This document shows, in pieces, positions 40,911 to 48,983 of a DNA stretch of 64,000 nt. The notes below the pieces were generated by a model. That model was not told the DNA's origin. It was given only the letters and a program-made list of their open reading frames with translations, and did no database searches. The stretch is from contig NZ_CP108508.1 of NCBI RefSeq assembly GCF_035917275.1, positions 2,046,001-2,110,000 on the forward strand. Direction: 5' to 3'. Numbering within the stretch: position 1 is the stretch's first letter; each line of letters begins with the position of its first letter. The position numbers and the translations under genes were made by a program. The stretch is from Streptomyces sp. NBC_01237. GTDB taxonomy: Bacteria > Actinomycetota > Actinomycetes > Streptomycetales > Streptomycetaceae.

Positions 40911-41456
40911 ATGAACAGCGACGAGCAGTCCGTGGAGTGGTCCGTCGTGCCCAGCGGCATCGGGCCGCTGTTGCTCGCCGCCACCGGCACGGGGCTGGTG
41001 AGCGTGGTCTTCCACGCCCGCCCCCCGGTACGGGAGAAGGCGCTCGGGCAGCTGCGGACGCGGCTCGGCGCGGAGCCGGTACAGGCCCCCGGCTCCGCGC
41101 GGCTCGCCGAGCCGATACGCCAGCTCGCGGCGTACTTCACGGGTGGGCTGAAGGAATTCACGCTCCCCCTGGACTGGTCGCTGACCTCGGGTTTCCACCG
41201 GGAGGTCCTCCGCGAGCTGGCGTCCGGCGTGCCGTACGGGACGGTCGTCGGGTACGGGGACCTGGCGGCGCGGGTCGGGCAGCCGGGGGCGGCGCAGGCC
41301 GTGGGGGCGGCCATGGGGTCCAACCCGCTGCCGGTCGTGGTGCCGTGCCACCGGGTGGTGGAGAGCGACGGCGGACTCGGCGGCTTCGGCGGCGGGCTGG
41401 AGACCAAGCGGCAGCTGCTCGCCCTGGAAGGGGTCCTCCCGCAGCCCTTGTTCTAG
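40911..41456 (+). CDS. ogt: Methylated-DNA-[protein]-cysteine S-methyltransferase
   Basis: Suicide repair enzyme that takes the alkyl group from O6-alkylguanine. The 181-residue protein has the acceptor cysteine C146 in VVPCHRVV, the helix-turn-helix SGVPYGTVVGYGDLAARVG with the DNA-recognition Arg, and GGFGGGLETKRQLLALEG at the C-terminus. ATG 40911 is leaderless behind the damage-type promoter; an in-frame start at 40869 would lie before that promoter. The stop codon lies inside the first copy of a 33-bp repeat. Confidence 0.94.
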   Translation: MNSDEQSVEWSVVPSGIGPLLLAATGTGLVSVVFHARPPVREKALGQLRTRLGAEPVQAPGSARLAEPIRQLAAYFTGGLKEFTLPLDWSLTSGFHREVLRELASGVPYGTVVGYGDLAARVGQPGAAQAVGAAMGSNPLPVVVPCHRVVESDGGLGGFGGGLETKRQLLALEGVLPQPLF

Positions 41457-41516
41457 AAGGGGCGGGCGAGGGACCGCATCTGGTTCTGGAAGGGGTGGGC
41501 GAAAGACCGCACCTGG
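41451..41516. repeat. 33-bp imperfect tandem repeat across the ogt stop codon
   Basis: TTCTRGAAGGGGYGGGCGAR starts copies at 41451 and 41484; the 33-bp copies differ at about five positions. Copy 1 holds the final codons and TAG stop of ogt; copy 2 is noncoding and reads TGG where the stop was. Confidence 0.8.
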
Positions 41517-41584
41517 GACGGGAAAGCGCCGGGGACACCACAGCCGCCTTCGTACTCACGTACGAGGAGTGGCACACTTCGCCG

Positions 41585-42844
41585 GTGACGACGACCCTCC
41601 CGGTACCACCGGTCACGGCTGCCGACCTGCCCGTTCTGCGCCGCAGGACCTCTGCCGTGCTCATCGCCAGCCAGATACTCGGCGGCCTCGGTGTGCCCAT
41701 CGGCATCGCCCTGGCCCCGGTCCTGGCCACGGAGGTGAGTGGCTCCGAAGCGCTGTCCGGTCTCGCCCCGACCGCCTCGGTGGCCGGTACGGCGCTGCTG
41801 TCCCTGCCGCTGGCCGCGCTGATGACCTCGCGGGGCCGCCGCCCCGGTCTGGTGCTCGCCTATCTGGTCGGTGCGCTCGGCGCGGGCCTGGTGGTGCTCG
41901 CGACCGTCGTGGAGAGCTTTCCGCTGCTGCTGCTCGGCATGGCCGGGTTCGGCGCGGGCTCGTCGGCCAATCTCCAGGCCCGGTTCGCCGCCGCGGATCT
42001 CGCGGCGCCGGAACGGCGGGGCCGGGCCATCTCCACCGTCATCTGGGCCACCACGATCGGTTCGGTGCTCGGCCCCAACATCGCGGCGCCCGCGGGCCGC
42101 CTCTTCCGCGGTACGTCCGTGTCCGAGACGGCGGGGCCGTTCCTCATCGCGGCCGCCATCTTCCTGCTCGCGGGCCTGGTGGTCGCGGTCCTGCTGCGCC
42201 CCGATCCCCTGCTCACCGCGCGGGCGCTGGCTCCGGGCGACGACCGCTCCACCGGGAAGCGTTCACTGCGTACCGGAATCGCCGCCGTCCGGGCCGCGCC
42301 GATGGCCCGGCTGGCGCTGGTGACCGTGGCCGTGTCGCACACCGCCATGGTTTCGATCATGGTCATGACCCCGGTGGACCTGGGACGGCACGGTGCGGAC
42401 ATCCAGCTGATCGGGCTGGTCATCAGCGGCCATATCGCGGGCATGTACGCGTTCTCGCCGGTGATGGGGTGGCTGTCCGACCGGCTCGGCCGGCTCGCCG
42501 TCATCGGTCTGGCGGTCGGCCTGCTCGCCTGCGCCGCGCTGCTGGCGGGCACCGCCGGTGCCCGCCACGGACAGACCGCCGCAGGGCTGTTCGTGCTCGG
42601 TCTCGGCTGGTCGGCGGGCATGATCGCCGGTTCGGCCCTGCTCACCGACTCCGTGCCGCAGGCGGCCCGCGCCGCCGTGCAGGGCCTGTCGGACCTGACC
42701 ATGAACACGGCGGCGGGCATCGGCGGAGCCGCCGCCGGGGTGATCGTCGCCCAATGGGGCTACGGCCTGCTGAACGCGATCGGCGCCTGCCTGCTGCTGC
42801 CGATGGCCGCGCTCGCCCTTCGCCGCGGCCTGCGAGAGGGCTAG
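41585..42844 (+). CDS. Major facilitator superfamily transporter
   Basis: The 419-residue protein has 12 hydrophobic segments and the MFS loop motif ALMTSRGRRPGL between helices 2 and 3, repeated as WLSDRLGRLAVIG in the second half. The residues around GSSANLQARFAAADLAAPERRGRAIS resemble multidrug or sugar exporters of the YfcJ/MdtG kind (seen in two adjoining parts). Substrate unknown. GTG 41585 is chosen because it follows CACACT by 6 nt and gives a short N-terminus; a GTG 33 bases upstream is also in frame. Confidence 0.88.
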   Translation: MTTTLPVPPVTAADLPVLRRRTSAVLIASQILGGLGVPIGIALAPVLATEVSGSEALSGLAPTASVAGTALLSLPLAALMTSRGRRPGLVLAYLVGALGAGLVVLATVVESFPLLLLGMAGFGAGSSANLQARFAAADLAAPERRGRAISTVIWATTIGSVLGPNIAAPAGRLFRGTSVSETAGPFLIAAAIFLLAGLVVAVLLRPDPLLTARALAPGDDRSTGKRSLRTGIAAVRAAPMARLALVTVAVSHTAMVSIMVMTPVDLGRHGADIQLIGLVISGHIAGMYAFSPVMGWLSDRLGRLAVIGLAVGLLACAALLAGTAGARHGQTAAGLFVLGLGWSAGMIAGSALLTDSVPQAARAAVQGLSDLTMNTAAGIGGAAAGVIVAQWGYGLLNAIGACLLLPMAALALRRGLREG

Positions 42845-43021
42845 GACGCAGGGCCGGGACGCAGGGCCGAGGGCGGGGCGGATACCGGCGGCCTCAGAGG
42901 CTGCGGAAGCCCGGACAACTCCAACGGCCCCCAGCGGCCCGACCGGCTCCGGACCGCCCCAACGGCTCCCGACCGGCTTCAGTGGCCCCAGCGGCCAGAG
43001 ACCTGAGAGAGCCGCGACACC

Positions 43022-43384
43022 TCAGAGGCTGATGTGGTACGCCTTGCGCAGCGTCTCGTGCACCGTCCACGTCGTACGGTCGCCCTCCCGCAGCACGCAG
43101 GCGTCCCCCGGCCCGATCTCCAGCGTCGCGCCGCCGTCGACCACGACCGTCGCCCGCCCGCTGACGACCACGAACAGTTCGTCGGCCTCGGTGTCGGTGA
43201 CCACTCCGGGCGTGATCTGCCAGATCCCGCGCACCTGCTTGCCGTCCCCGGACTCCCACAGCACCTTCCCCGTCACCACGGGGTCCCCGGAGACGATCTG
43301 TGCCGGATCCAGGGGTTCCGGCTCCAGTTCGGCGTCCGGAATGTGCACGGCGAAGGAGGCAGGAGCTTGATCAAGTGTTGTCAT
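43022..43384 (-). CDS. Cupin-domain protein
   Basis: The 120-residue single cupin barrel (EutQ/DUF861-like subgroup) has GIWQITPGVVTDTEADELFVV as motif 1 region, VVVSGRATVVVDGG and IGPGDACVLREGDRTTWTVH as motif 2 region. The Glu of DELF and the final His are candidate metal ligands; the HxH pair of classical cupins is absent. It is divergent from psuG. The 177-bp stretch between it and the MFS gene is C/G-rich simple sequence with repeated ACCGGCTCC-like words and no gene. Confidence 0.85.
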   Translation of the reverse strand: MTTLDQAPASFAVHIPDAELEPEPLDPAQIVSGDPVVTGKVLWESGDGKQVRGIWQITPGVVTDTEADELFVVVSGRATVVVDGGATLEIGPGDACVLREGDRTTWTVHETLRKAYHISL

Positions 43385-43547
43385 GGCCGGTCACCTTAGC
43401 GAGCACCCCCGGAGACCCCGCCACCAGGCCCGGCCTGCGGGCACCGCGGACGGGCACCGCGAACCGGCACCGAGGGGCTTCGGGGGAAGCACCGGGGAAC
43501 GTGCCGCTCCGTGTTTGCGGGCGCCGTGCCCGCGACAGGGATGGGGC

Positions 43548-44522
43548 ATGCCACAGAACGCATCGGAGCGGACACCCGAGCACACCCCCGGCCCCACGCG
43601 GGGCGACACCCGGCGCTACGCACCGGTGCTGTCCGACGAAGTGGGCGCGGCCATCGCCGCCCGGCGCCCGGTCGTCGCCCTGGAGTCGACGATCATCGCG
43701 CACGGCCTGCCGCGTCCCCGCAATCTTCTGGTCGCCAGGGAACTGGAGGAGCTCGTCCGCTCCTCGGGGGCCGTCCCCGCCACCGTCGCCGTGCTGGACG
43801 GCCGGGCCCATGTGGGCCTGGACAAGACGGGGTTGGAGCGGGTCGCCGGTGACCCGGCGATACGGAAGCTGGGCCACCGGGACCTCGCGCCCGCCCTGGC
43901 GGCGGGCACGAGCGGGGCGACGACGGTGTCCGCGACGGCCTTCCTCGCGGCCCGCGCGGGTCTGCGCGTCTTCGCCACCGGCGGCCTCGGCGGAGTGCAC
44001 CGGGAATGGACGCGGAGCCAGGACGAGTCGGCGGACCTGCGGCTGCTCGCGCGTACCGGCATCACCGTGGTGTGCGCGGGAGTGAAGTCGATCCTCGACG
44101 TCCCGGCCACCCTCCAGCGCCTGGAGACCCTGGGAGTCGGAGTGCTCGGCTACGGCACCGGGTATTTCCCCGGCTTCTACCTCAGCAGTTCGGGCGAGCC
44201 GGTCGACTGGACGGTGCGTACGCCCGAGGAGGTGGCGGAGGTGATGCGGGCGCGCGAGGCGCTCGGCGGACCGGAATCCGCGTTGATCGTCGCCAACCCC
44301 GTACCGGAGGAGGACCAGTTGGATCCCGCGACGCACGACCGGGTGCTGGCCGAGGCACTGGACGCGTGCCGGGAGCGCGGCATCGTGGGGCAGGCCGTCA
44401 CACCGTTCCTGCTGGACCAGCTGATGCGGCGGACCCAAGGTGCTTCACTGGAGGCCAACTTGGCCGCGGTACGCGGAAACGTGCGGCTCGCGGCACGGAT
44501 CGCAGCGGCGGCCGTACGGTGA
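43548..44522 (+). CDS. psuG: Pseudouridine-5'-phosphate glycosidase
   Basis: Splits pseudouridine 5'-phosphate into uracil and ribose 5-phosphate. The 324-residue protein has the family marks VVALESTIIAHGLPRPRN, GTSGATTVSATAFLAARAGL, FATGGLGGVHRE, CAGVKSILDVPATLQRLETL (with the catalytic Lys), and TPFLLDQLMRRTQGASLEAN. ATG 43548 follows AGGGATGGGG. The first 25 residues are a poorly conserved Pro/Thr-rich extension. It overlaps the next kinase gene by 4 nt (GTGA), the classical psuG-kinase pair. Confidence 0.94.
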   Translation: MPQNASERTPEHTPGPTRGDTRRYAPVLSDEVGAAIAARRPVVALESTIIAHGLPRPRNLLVARELEELVRSSGAVPATVAVLDGRAHVGLDKTGLERVAGDPAIRKLGHRDLAPALAAGTSGATTVSATAFLAARAGLRVFATGGLGGVHREWTRSQDESADLRLLARTGITVVCAGVKSILDVPATLQRLETLGVGVLGYGTGYFPGFYLSSSGEPVDWTVRTPEEVAEVMRAREALGGPESALIVANPVPEEDQLDPATHDRVLAEALDACRERGIVGQAVTPFLLDQLMRRTQGASLEANLAAVRGNVRLAARIAAAAVR

Positions 44523-45436
44523 CGGAGGCGGGCGACCGCTCCCCGTCCGGCGGGCTCCTCGTCGTCGGCGAGGTGGTCACGGACATCGTGGCCCGGCACG
44601 CGTCGGCGCTCGTCCACGGCACGGACACGGCAGCACGGATCAGCACACTGCCGGGCGGCGCGGGCGCCAACGCGGCGTGCTGGGCGGCCCGTTCCGGCTG
44701 CCGGGACGTCACCCTGCTGGCCCGCGCGGGCGCCGGTTCCGTGAGCTGGCACCGGGAGTCCCTGGAGCGGGCGGGCGTACGTCCGCTGCTGGCCGTGGAC
44801 GCCGAGACACCCACCGCGACGGTCATCGCACTGGTGGACCGGGCCGCCGAGCGCACGTGCCTCACCGACAGCGGCGCGGTACTGCGCCTGCGCCCCGACG
44901 ACTTCTCGCCCTCGATGCTCGACGGCATCGCCCACCTCCACATCTCCGGCTATCTCCTGTTCGGCGCGACGAGCCGCGCGACGGCCCTGCTCGCGGCCGG
45001 GGCGGCCCGGCAGCGGAACATCCCGGTGAGCGTGGACCCCGCCTCCGCGGGATTTCTGGCCGGCCTCGGCGTCGACCGGTTCCTGGAGTTCACCGAGGGG
45101 ACCGACCTGTTGCTGCCCAACGCGGACGAGGCCAGGATGCTGACCGGTCTGCCCGAACCCGCCGACGCGGCGGCCAAGTTGAGCCGGCAGTTCCCCCAGG
45201 TCGTCGTCACCCTCGGCGACCGGGGCGCCCTGCTGGCCGCCGAGGGGGCGGTGACCGGCCACGTCGCCGCCGTGCCGGTCCGCGATCCGGTCGACTCGAC
45301 GGGGGCGGGTGACGCGTTCACCGGCGGCTTCCTCGCGGCCCGCCTCGCCGGGGCGGACGACGCGTCGGCAGCGGCGGCGGGCTGCCGGGCGGGGGCCGAG
45401 GCGGTCGCGACGGTCGGCGGCAGACCCCCCGCTTAG
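44519..45436 (+). CDS. PfkB-family kinase, probable pseudouridine kinase
   Basis: The 305-residue ribokinase-fold protein has LPGGAGANAACWAARSG (N-terminal PfkB pattern), LLLPNADEARMLTGL, VVVTLGDRGAL and the catalytic/anion-hole signature DSTGAGDAFTGGFLAARLAG with the base Asp. Its 4-nt overlap with psuG makes pseudouridine the likely substrate: kinase first, glycosidase second. Substrate specificity itself cannot be read from the motifs. Confidence 0.9.
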   Translation: MTEAGDRSPSGGLLVVGEVVTDIVARHASALVHGTDTAARISTLPGGAGANAACWAARSGCRDVTLLARAGAGSVSWHRESLERAGVRPLLAVDAETPTATVIALVDRAAERTCLTDSGAVLRLRPDDFSPSMLDGIAHLHISGYLLFGATSRATALLAAGAARQRNIPVSVDPASAGFLAGLGVDRFLEFTEGTDLLLPNADEARMLTGLPEPADAAAKLSRQFPQVVVTLGDRGALLAAEGAVTGHVAAVPVRDPVDSTGAGDAFTGGFLAARLAGADDASAAAAGCRAGAEAVATVGGRPPA

Positions 45437-45467
45437 CCCTCGCGCGGCTCACCCTTCCGCTCGGCCG

Positions 45468-46115
45468 TCAGCCCCCGGTCCTCAGCCCCGACCAGGCAGG
45501 ATGCCGTGGGTCATCGGCCCGTACGACCACATCGGCATGCCCGGTGGGCGCCACCTCGTCCTCGTGACGGGCGAAGGCGGGCAGCGTCCACCGGTCCGCC
45601 TCCTCGGTGCGCCGCAGCAGAGCCCCCGGCGAGAGCCGCAGGTGGACACTCAGGTCGAACGGGAACCAGCGCCCCAGCAGCAGCGGCCCGTGCACGAGCA
45701 CCACCCCGCCCTCCGGCAGCGTCCGGTACGGGCTCCTGGTGGCCCGGTCCGTCACCGGGTCCCACAGGTCCGGCAGCACCCTTCCTCTGCCGCCCGCCTC
45801 CAGTGGCCCGAACACCTCGCGCCACAGCGCGCCCGTGTCGAACCAGCCGTCGGTGTACGAGTCGGGGTCCTCCTTGCCGTACTCGTACCGAAGGCTCGCC
45901 GGACGCAGGAACCCCTCGGTCGCGACGGTGAGCACCGCACGGCCGCGCACCCGCAGCCGCTGGGCGACACGGTCGGCCAGTTCGCCGGTACGGGCGGCCG
46001 GGGCGCCGTCGATGCCGGCCTTGAGCCAGGCGCCACCGTCCGCCGGCGTCAGGCCGTCGATGTGCGCGGACAGGGCATCGGCCAGCCCGTCCCAGGTGAT
46101 CGCTTCGAGTCGCAC
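45468..46115 (-). CDS. Uridine kinase-like protein lacking the P-loop lysine
   Basis: The 215-residue protein resembles proteins annotated as uridine kinase in Streptomyces: DSYTDGWFDTGALWREVFGP, VLPDLWDPVTDRATRSPY and GGVVLVHGPLLLGRWFPFDL all fit that group. Where uridine kinases have a Walker A loop ending GKT/S, it reads GIDGAPAARTGEL (residues 34-46): the Gly-Lys-Ser/Thr is missing. It is therefore unlikely to use ATP in the usual way. It is convergent with the pseudouridine kinase, 31 nt apart, which keeps it in a nucleoside context. Confidence 0.75.
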   Translation of the reverse strand: MRLEAITWDGLADALSAHIDGLTPADGGAWLKAGIDGAPAARTGELADRVAQRLRVRGRAVLTVATEGFLRPASLRYEYGKEDPDSYTDGWFDTGALWREVFGPLEAGGRGRVLPDLWDPVTDRATRSPYRTLPEGGVVLVHGPLLLGRWFPFDLSVHLRLSPGALLRRTEEADRWTLPAFARHEDEVAPTGHADVVVRADDPRHPAWSGLRTGG

Positions 46116-46122
46116 CTGTCCA

Positions 46123-46971
46123 TCATCCCCCGCCGGGCCGCTCCGCCGCCGGGGGCCGCCGGTGTCCGAGGTGCCGCTCCACGAGGCGGGCCACCCGGTC
46201 GGCCCGCGGACCGGGGCCGGGTTCGCGGGCGGCGGCGAGGCGGGCGATGTCGGCGGGCCAGTCGCCGGTGACGGTGTCCGGTGCGTCGATGCGCCGGAAG
46301 CCGCGCTCCAACAGGCCCAGGGCGGTCCGCGGCTGCTCGCGCAGCACCGCCTTCACCGCGGCGACCGCGTTGGCGAGCGCGCCGGCGGGCCTGGACCAGT
46401 CCTCGCCACGCGCACCGGGGCCGCCGTCGGCCGGGCCGTGGGTCAGGCATTCGTCGGGAGGACCGACGGCCGGCGCGGCGCCGATCTCCAGATCGAGGCG
46501 CCGGAAGAGCGGAAGGTCCACGAAGGACGCGAGGAGCAGGCGTCGTCCCGGGGAATGCCGGAGGTCGGGGCCGGTGCGCAGCGATTCGAGGGGACGCGGC
46601 GCACGGAGAACGTCCGGTGCGGCCTCGGTACAGGCCGCGAAGCGGTCGTCGGGCACGGTCCAGTTGATGTCGATGTCGCTGTGGACATCCGCCGTCCCCC
46701 GGGCCGGAGGCCCGCTCAGTTCGGCACGGGAGCCGGGGCTGTGGGCGCGCAGCGCACGCAACAGGTCCTGGGCGAACGCGGCACGGCACGCCGGATCGAG
46801 GGGCGCGTCGCCGCAGTCCGGAGCGTCAGCCTGCGGTACGTGGCCGCAGTGCGCGTCGTCGTCCGTGAACGGCCGGACGGCCGCTCCCTTCCGCCCCGAT
46901 CCGGGGCACGGACCCGGGCGCGGCCACGCTGCCACTGGCTCCCGCGCCGCGACCGCCGCGACCCGCCTCAC
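46123..46971 (-). CDS. Nucleotidyltransferase-domain protein
   Basis: The 282-residue protein has a polymerase-beta-like nucleotidyltransferase motif: SRAELSGPPARGTADVHSDIDINW, in two adjoining parts, with the D-I-D metal ligands, and a third acidic position in FRRLDLEIGA. A helical C-terminal half (GALANAVAAVKAVLREQPRT) follows, as in aminoglycoside-type or MNT-like enzymes. The canonical G-S before the helix reads G-S-R. The start is uncertain: GTG 46971 has no clear ribosome binding site, and the first 35 residues are Arg/Pro/Ala-rich and may not be translated. It follows the HxlR gene by 12 nt. Confidence 0.7.
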   Translation of the reverse strand: MRRVAAVAAREPVAAWPRPGPCPGSGRKGAAVRPFTDDDAHCGHVPQADAPDCGDAPLDPACRAAFAQDLLRALRAHSPGSRAELSGPPARGTADVHSDIDINWTVPDDRFAACTEAAPDVLRAPRPLESLRTGPDLRHSPGRRLLLASFVDLPLFRRLDLEIGAAPAVGPPDECLTHGPADGGPGARGEDWSRPAGALANAVAAVKAVLREQPRTALGLLERGFRRIDAPDTVTGDWPADIARLAAAREPGPGPRADRVARLVERHLGHRRPPAAERPGGG

Positions 46972-46983
46972 CTCGCCACGGCG

Positions 46984-47703
46984 TCATTCACCGCGCAGTT
47001 CGGCGGCGAGCGGTCCTTCGCCCACCACCTCGATCCGGCCGTCCGCGACCGCCTCCAGGACGGTCGCCTCCCCCCGGCCGAGCGCCAGACACAACTCGGC
47101 GTCGAGGGCGATCCGGACGTCGGGGCGCTCGGCGGGACCGTATCCGTACACGTCCTCCACTTCCCCGTCCGCCGCCCTCCGCTCCGAACCGGCCCCCGGC
47201 CCCCTTCCCGTACGGACATGGAACTCGCCCTCGTCCAGGTGAACTTCGACGACTCCGGCGTGCGTCAGGCCCTCCAGGGCGCGCAGCAGCGGCAGTGCGA
47301 ACCAGTGCGCCCGTACCGCGTCGGTGGGTCGCCGCTCGTCCAGCGCGGGCGCCCCCCACTCGGCGAGCGCGGCCAGGACGGGCAGCAGGCCCCGGCCGCG
47401 CCCGGTGAGCTCGTACACGGACGCGGCGGCCGGGGGCGGGAGCCGGCGGCGTACGGCGAGGCCGCTCTGCTCCATGTCCTTGAGGCGGGAGGCCAGGACG
47501 TCGGTGCTGACGCCGGGCAGGTCGGCGTGGAGATCGGTGTAGCGGCGGGGGCCCGCCAGCAGTTCACGGACGATCAGCAGGGTCCACCGGTCGCCGACGG
47601 AGTCGAGGGCGCGGGCGGCGGCGCAGAACTGGTCGTAGCTCCGGCGGCGGACGGGGCGTGCTGCTTGCTGCTGCTGACGTGGCATGCGACGCAGTCTAGA
47701 CAT
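46984..47703 (-). CDS. HxlR-family winged-helix transcriptional regulator
   Basis: The 239-residue protein has an HxlR domain at residues 22-120: DQFCAAARALDSVGDRWTLL, IVRELLAGPRRYTDLHADLPG, VSTDVLASRLKDMEQSGLA and the wing VRRRLPPPAAASVYELTGRG. The C-terminal 110 residues form an SCP2-like or unknown ligand domain (DVRIALDAELCLALGRGEAT). A start at 47685 (MPRQQQQAARP) is also possible. It is divergent from the aminotransferase with paired operators between. Confidence 0.87.
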   Translation of the reverse strand: MSRLRRMPRQQQQAARPVRRRSYDQFCAAARALDSVGDRWTLLIVRELLAGPRRYTDLHADLPGVSTDVLASRLKDMEQSGLAVRRRLPPPAAASVYELTGRGRGLLPVLAALAEWGAPALDERRPTDAVRAHWFALPLLRALEGLTHAGVVEVHLDEGEFHVRTGRGPGAGSERRAADGEVEDVYGYGPAERPDVRIALDAELCLALGRGEATVLEAVADGRIEVVGEGPLAAELRGE

Positions 47704-47707
47704 GTTG

Positions 47708-47741
47708 TTGGACTTTCCAAGCTCCAGCTTGGTAAAACCAA
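47708..47741. promoter_or_regulatory. Paired TTGG-N5-CCAA operators between HxlR and aminotransferase genes
   Basis: Two dyads, TTGGACTTTCCAA (47708) and TTGGTAAAACCAA (47729), are 21 bp apart, two helical turns, so a regulator could bind both on one face. Between them CCAAGCT-CC-AGCTTGG (47717-47732) forms a third, overlapping dyad. The site starts 5 bp from the HxlR start codon and 30 bp before the aminotransferase start. Confidence 0.6.
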
Positions 47742-47771
47742 GTATCGCAATTCGGCTCGGGGAGGCACCGC

Positions 47772-48983
47772 ATGGAGTTCCAGCAGTCCAGCAAGCTCAA
47801 CGAGGTCTGTTACGAGATCCGGGGCCCGGTCATCGAGCACGCCAACGCCCTTGAGGAGGCGGGCCACAGCGTGCTCCGCCTCAACACCGGCAATCCGGCG
47901 CTCTTCGGCTTCGAGGCGCCGGAGGAGATCGTCCAGGACATGATCCGGATGCTCCCGCAGGCCCACGGCTACACCGATTCACGCGGCATCCTCTCCGCGC
48001 GGCGTGCCGTGGCACAGCGGTACCAGACCATGGGGCTGCCGGATGTCGGCGTGGACGACGTCTTCCTCGGCAACGGGGTCTCCGAGCTCATCTCCATGTC
48101 CGTCCAGGGACTGCTGGAGGACGGCGACGAGGTCCTGATCCCGTCCCCCGACTATCCGCTGTGGACCGCGGTGGTGACGCTCGCGGGCGGCAGGGCCGTG
48201 CACTACGTCTGCGACGAGTCCGCGGACTGGAACCCGGACCTCGCCGACATGGCGTCGAAGATCACCGACCGCACCAGGGCCGTCGTGATCATCAACCCGA
48301 ACAACCCGACCGGCGCCGTGTACCCGCGCGAGATCCTCGAAGGAATCCTCGATCTCGCCCGCAGGCACGGGCTGATGGTGTTCGCCGACGAGATCTACGA
48401 CCAGATCCTCTACGACGACGCCGTGCACCACAGTGTGGCGGCCCTCGCCCCCGATCTGGTCTGCCTCACCTTCAGCGGGCTGTCGAAGACCTACCGCGTC
48501 GCGGGATTCCGCTCGGGCTGGATGGTGGTGTCCGGGCCGAAGCAGCACGCCCGCAGCTATCTGGAGGGCCTGACCATGCTCGCCTCCATGCGGCTGTGCC
48601 CCAACGCGCCCTCGCAGTACGCCATCCAGGCGGCCCTGGGCGGCCGGCAGTCCATCCGGGAGCTGGTGGCTCCCGGCGGCAGGCTGTACGAACAGCGCAA
48701 CCGGGCCTGGGAGAAGCTCAACGAGATCCCCGGCGTGTCCTGCGTGAAGCCGAAGGGAGCGCTGTACGCGTTCCCTCGCATCGACCCGAAGGTGCACCTC
48801 ATCGTCGACGACGAGAAGTTCGTCCTCGATCTGCTGCTGCGCGAGAAGATCCAGGTGGTCCAGGGCACCGGTTTCAACTGGCCGCGTCCTGACCATTTCC
48901 GGATTCTGACCCTCCCGTACGCTGACGATCTTGACGCGGCGATCAGCCGCATCGGCCGCTTCCTGAACGGATACCGTCAGTGA
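47772..48983 (+). CDS. PLP-dependent aminotransferase (class I/II, AlaA-like)
   Basis: The 403-residue protein begins MEFQQSSKLNEVCYEIRGPV, typical of alanine-type AlaA aminotransferases. It has FLGNGVSELISMSVQGLL for cofactor phosphate binding, IINPNNPTGAVYP, the Asp of VFADEIYDQILYD, and the PLP lysine K239 in FSGLSKTYRVAGFRSGW with the carboxylate-binding Arg. The start has GGGGAGG at 8 nt. It is divergent from HxlR across a dyad-rich operator and overlaps the next gene by 4 nt. Confidence 0.93.
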   Translation: MEFQQSSKLNEVCYEIRGPVIEHANALEEAGHSVLRLNTGNPALFGFEAPEEIVQDMIRMLPQAHGYTDSRGILSARRAVAQRYQTMGLPDVGVDDVFLGNGVSELISMSVQGLLEDGDEVLIPSPDYPLWTAVVTLAGGRAVHYVCDESADWNPDLADMASKITDRTRAVVIINPNNPTGAVYPREILEGILDLARRHGLMVFADEIYDQILYDDAVHHSVAALAPDLVCLTFSGLSKTYRVAGFRSGWMVVSGPKQHARSYLEGLTMLASMRLCPNAPSQYAIQAALGGRQSIRELVAPGGRLYEQRNRAWEKLNEIPGVSCVKPKGALYAFPRIDPKVHLIVDDEKFVLDLLLREKIQVVQGTGFNWPRPDHFRILTLPYADDLDAAISRIGRFLNGYRQ

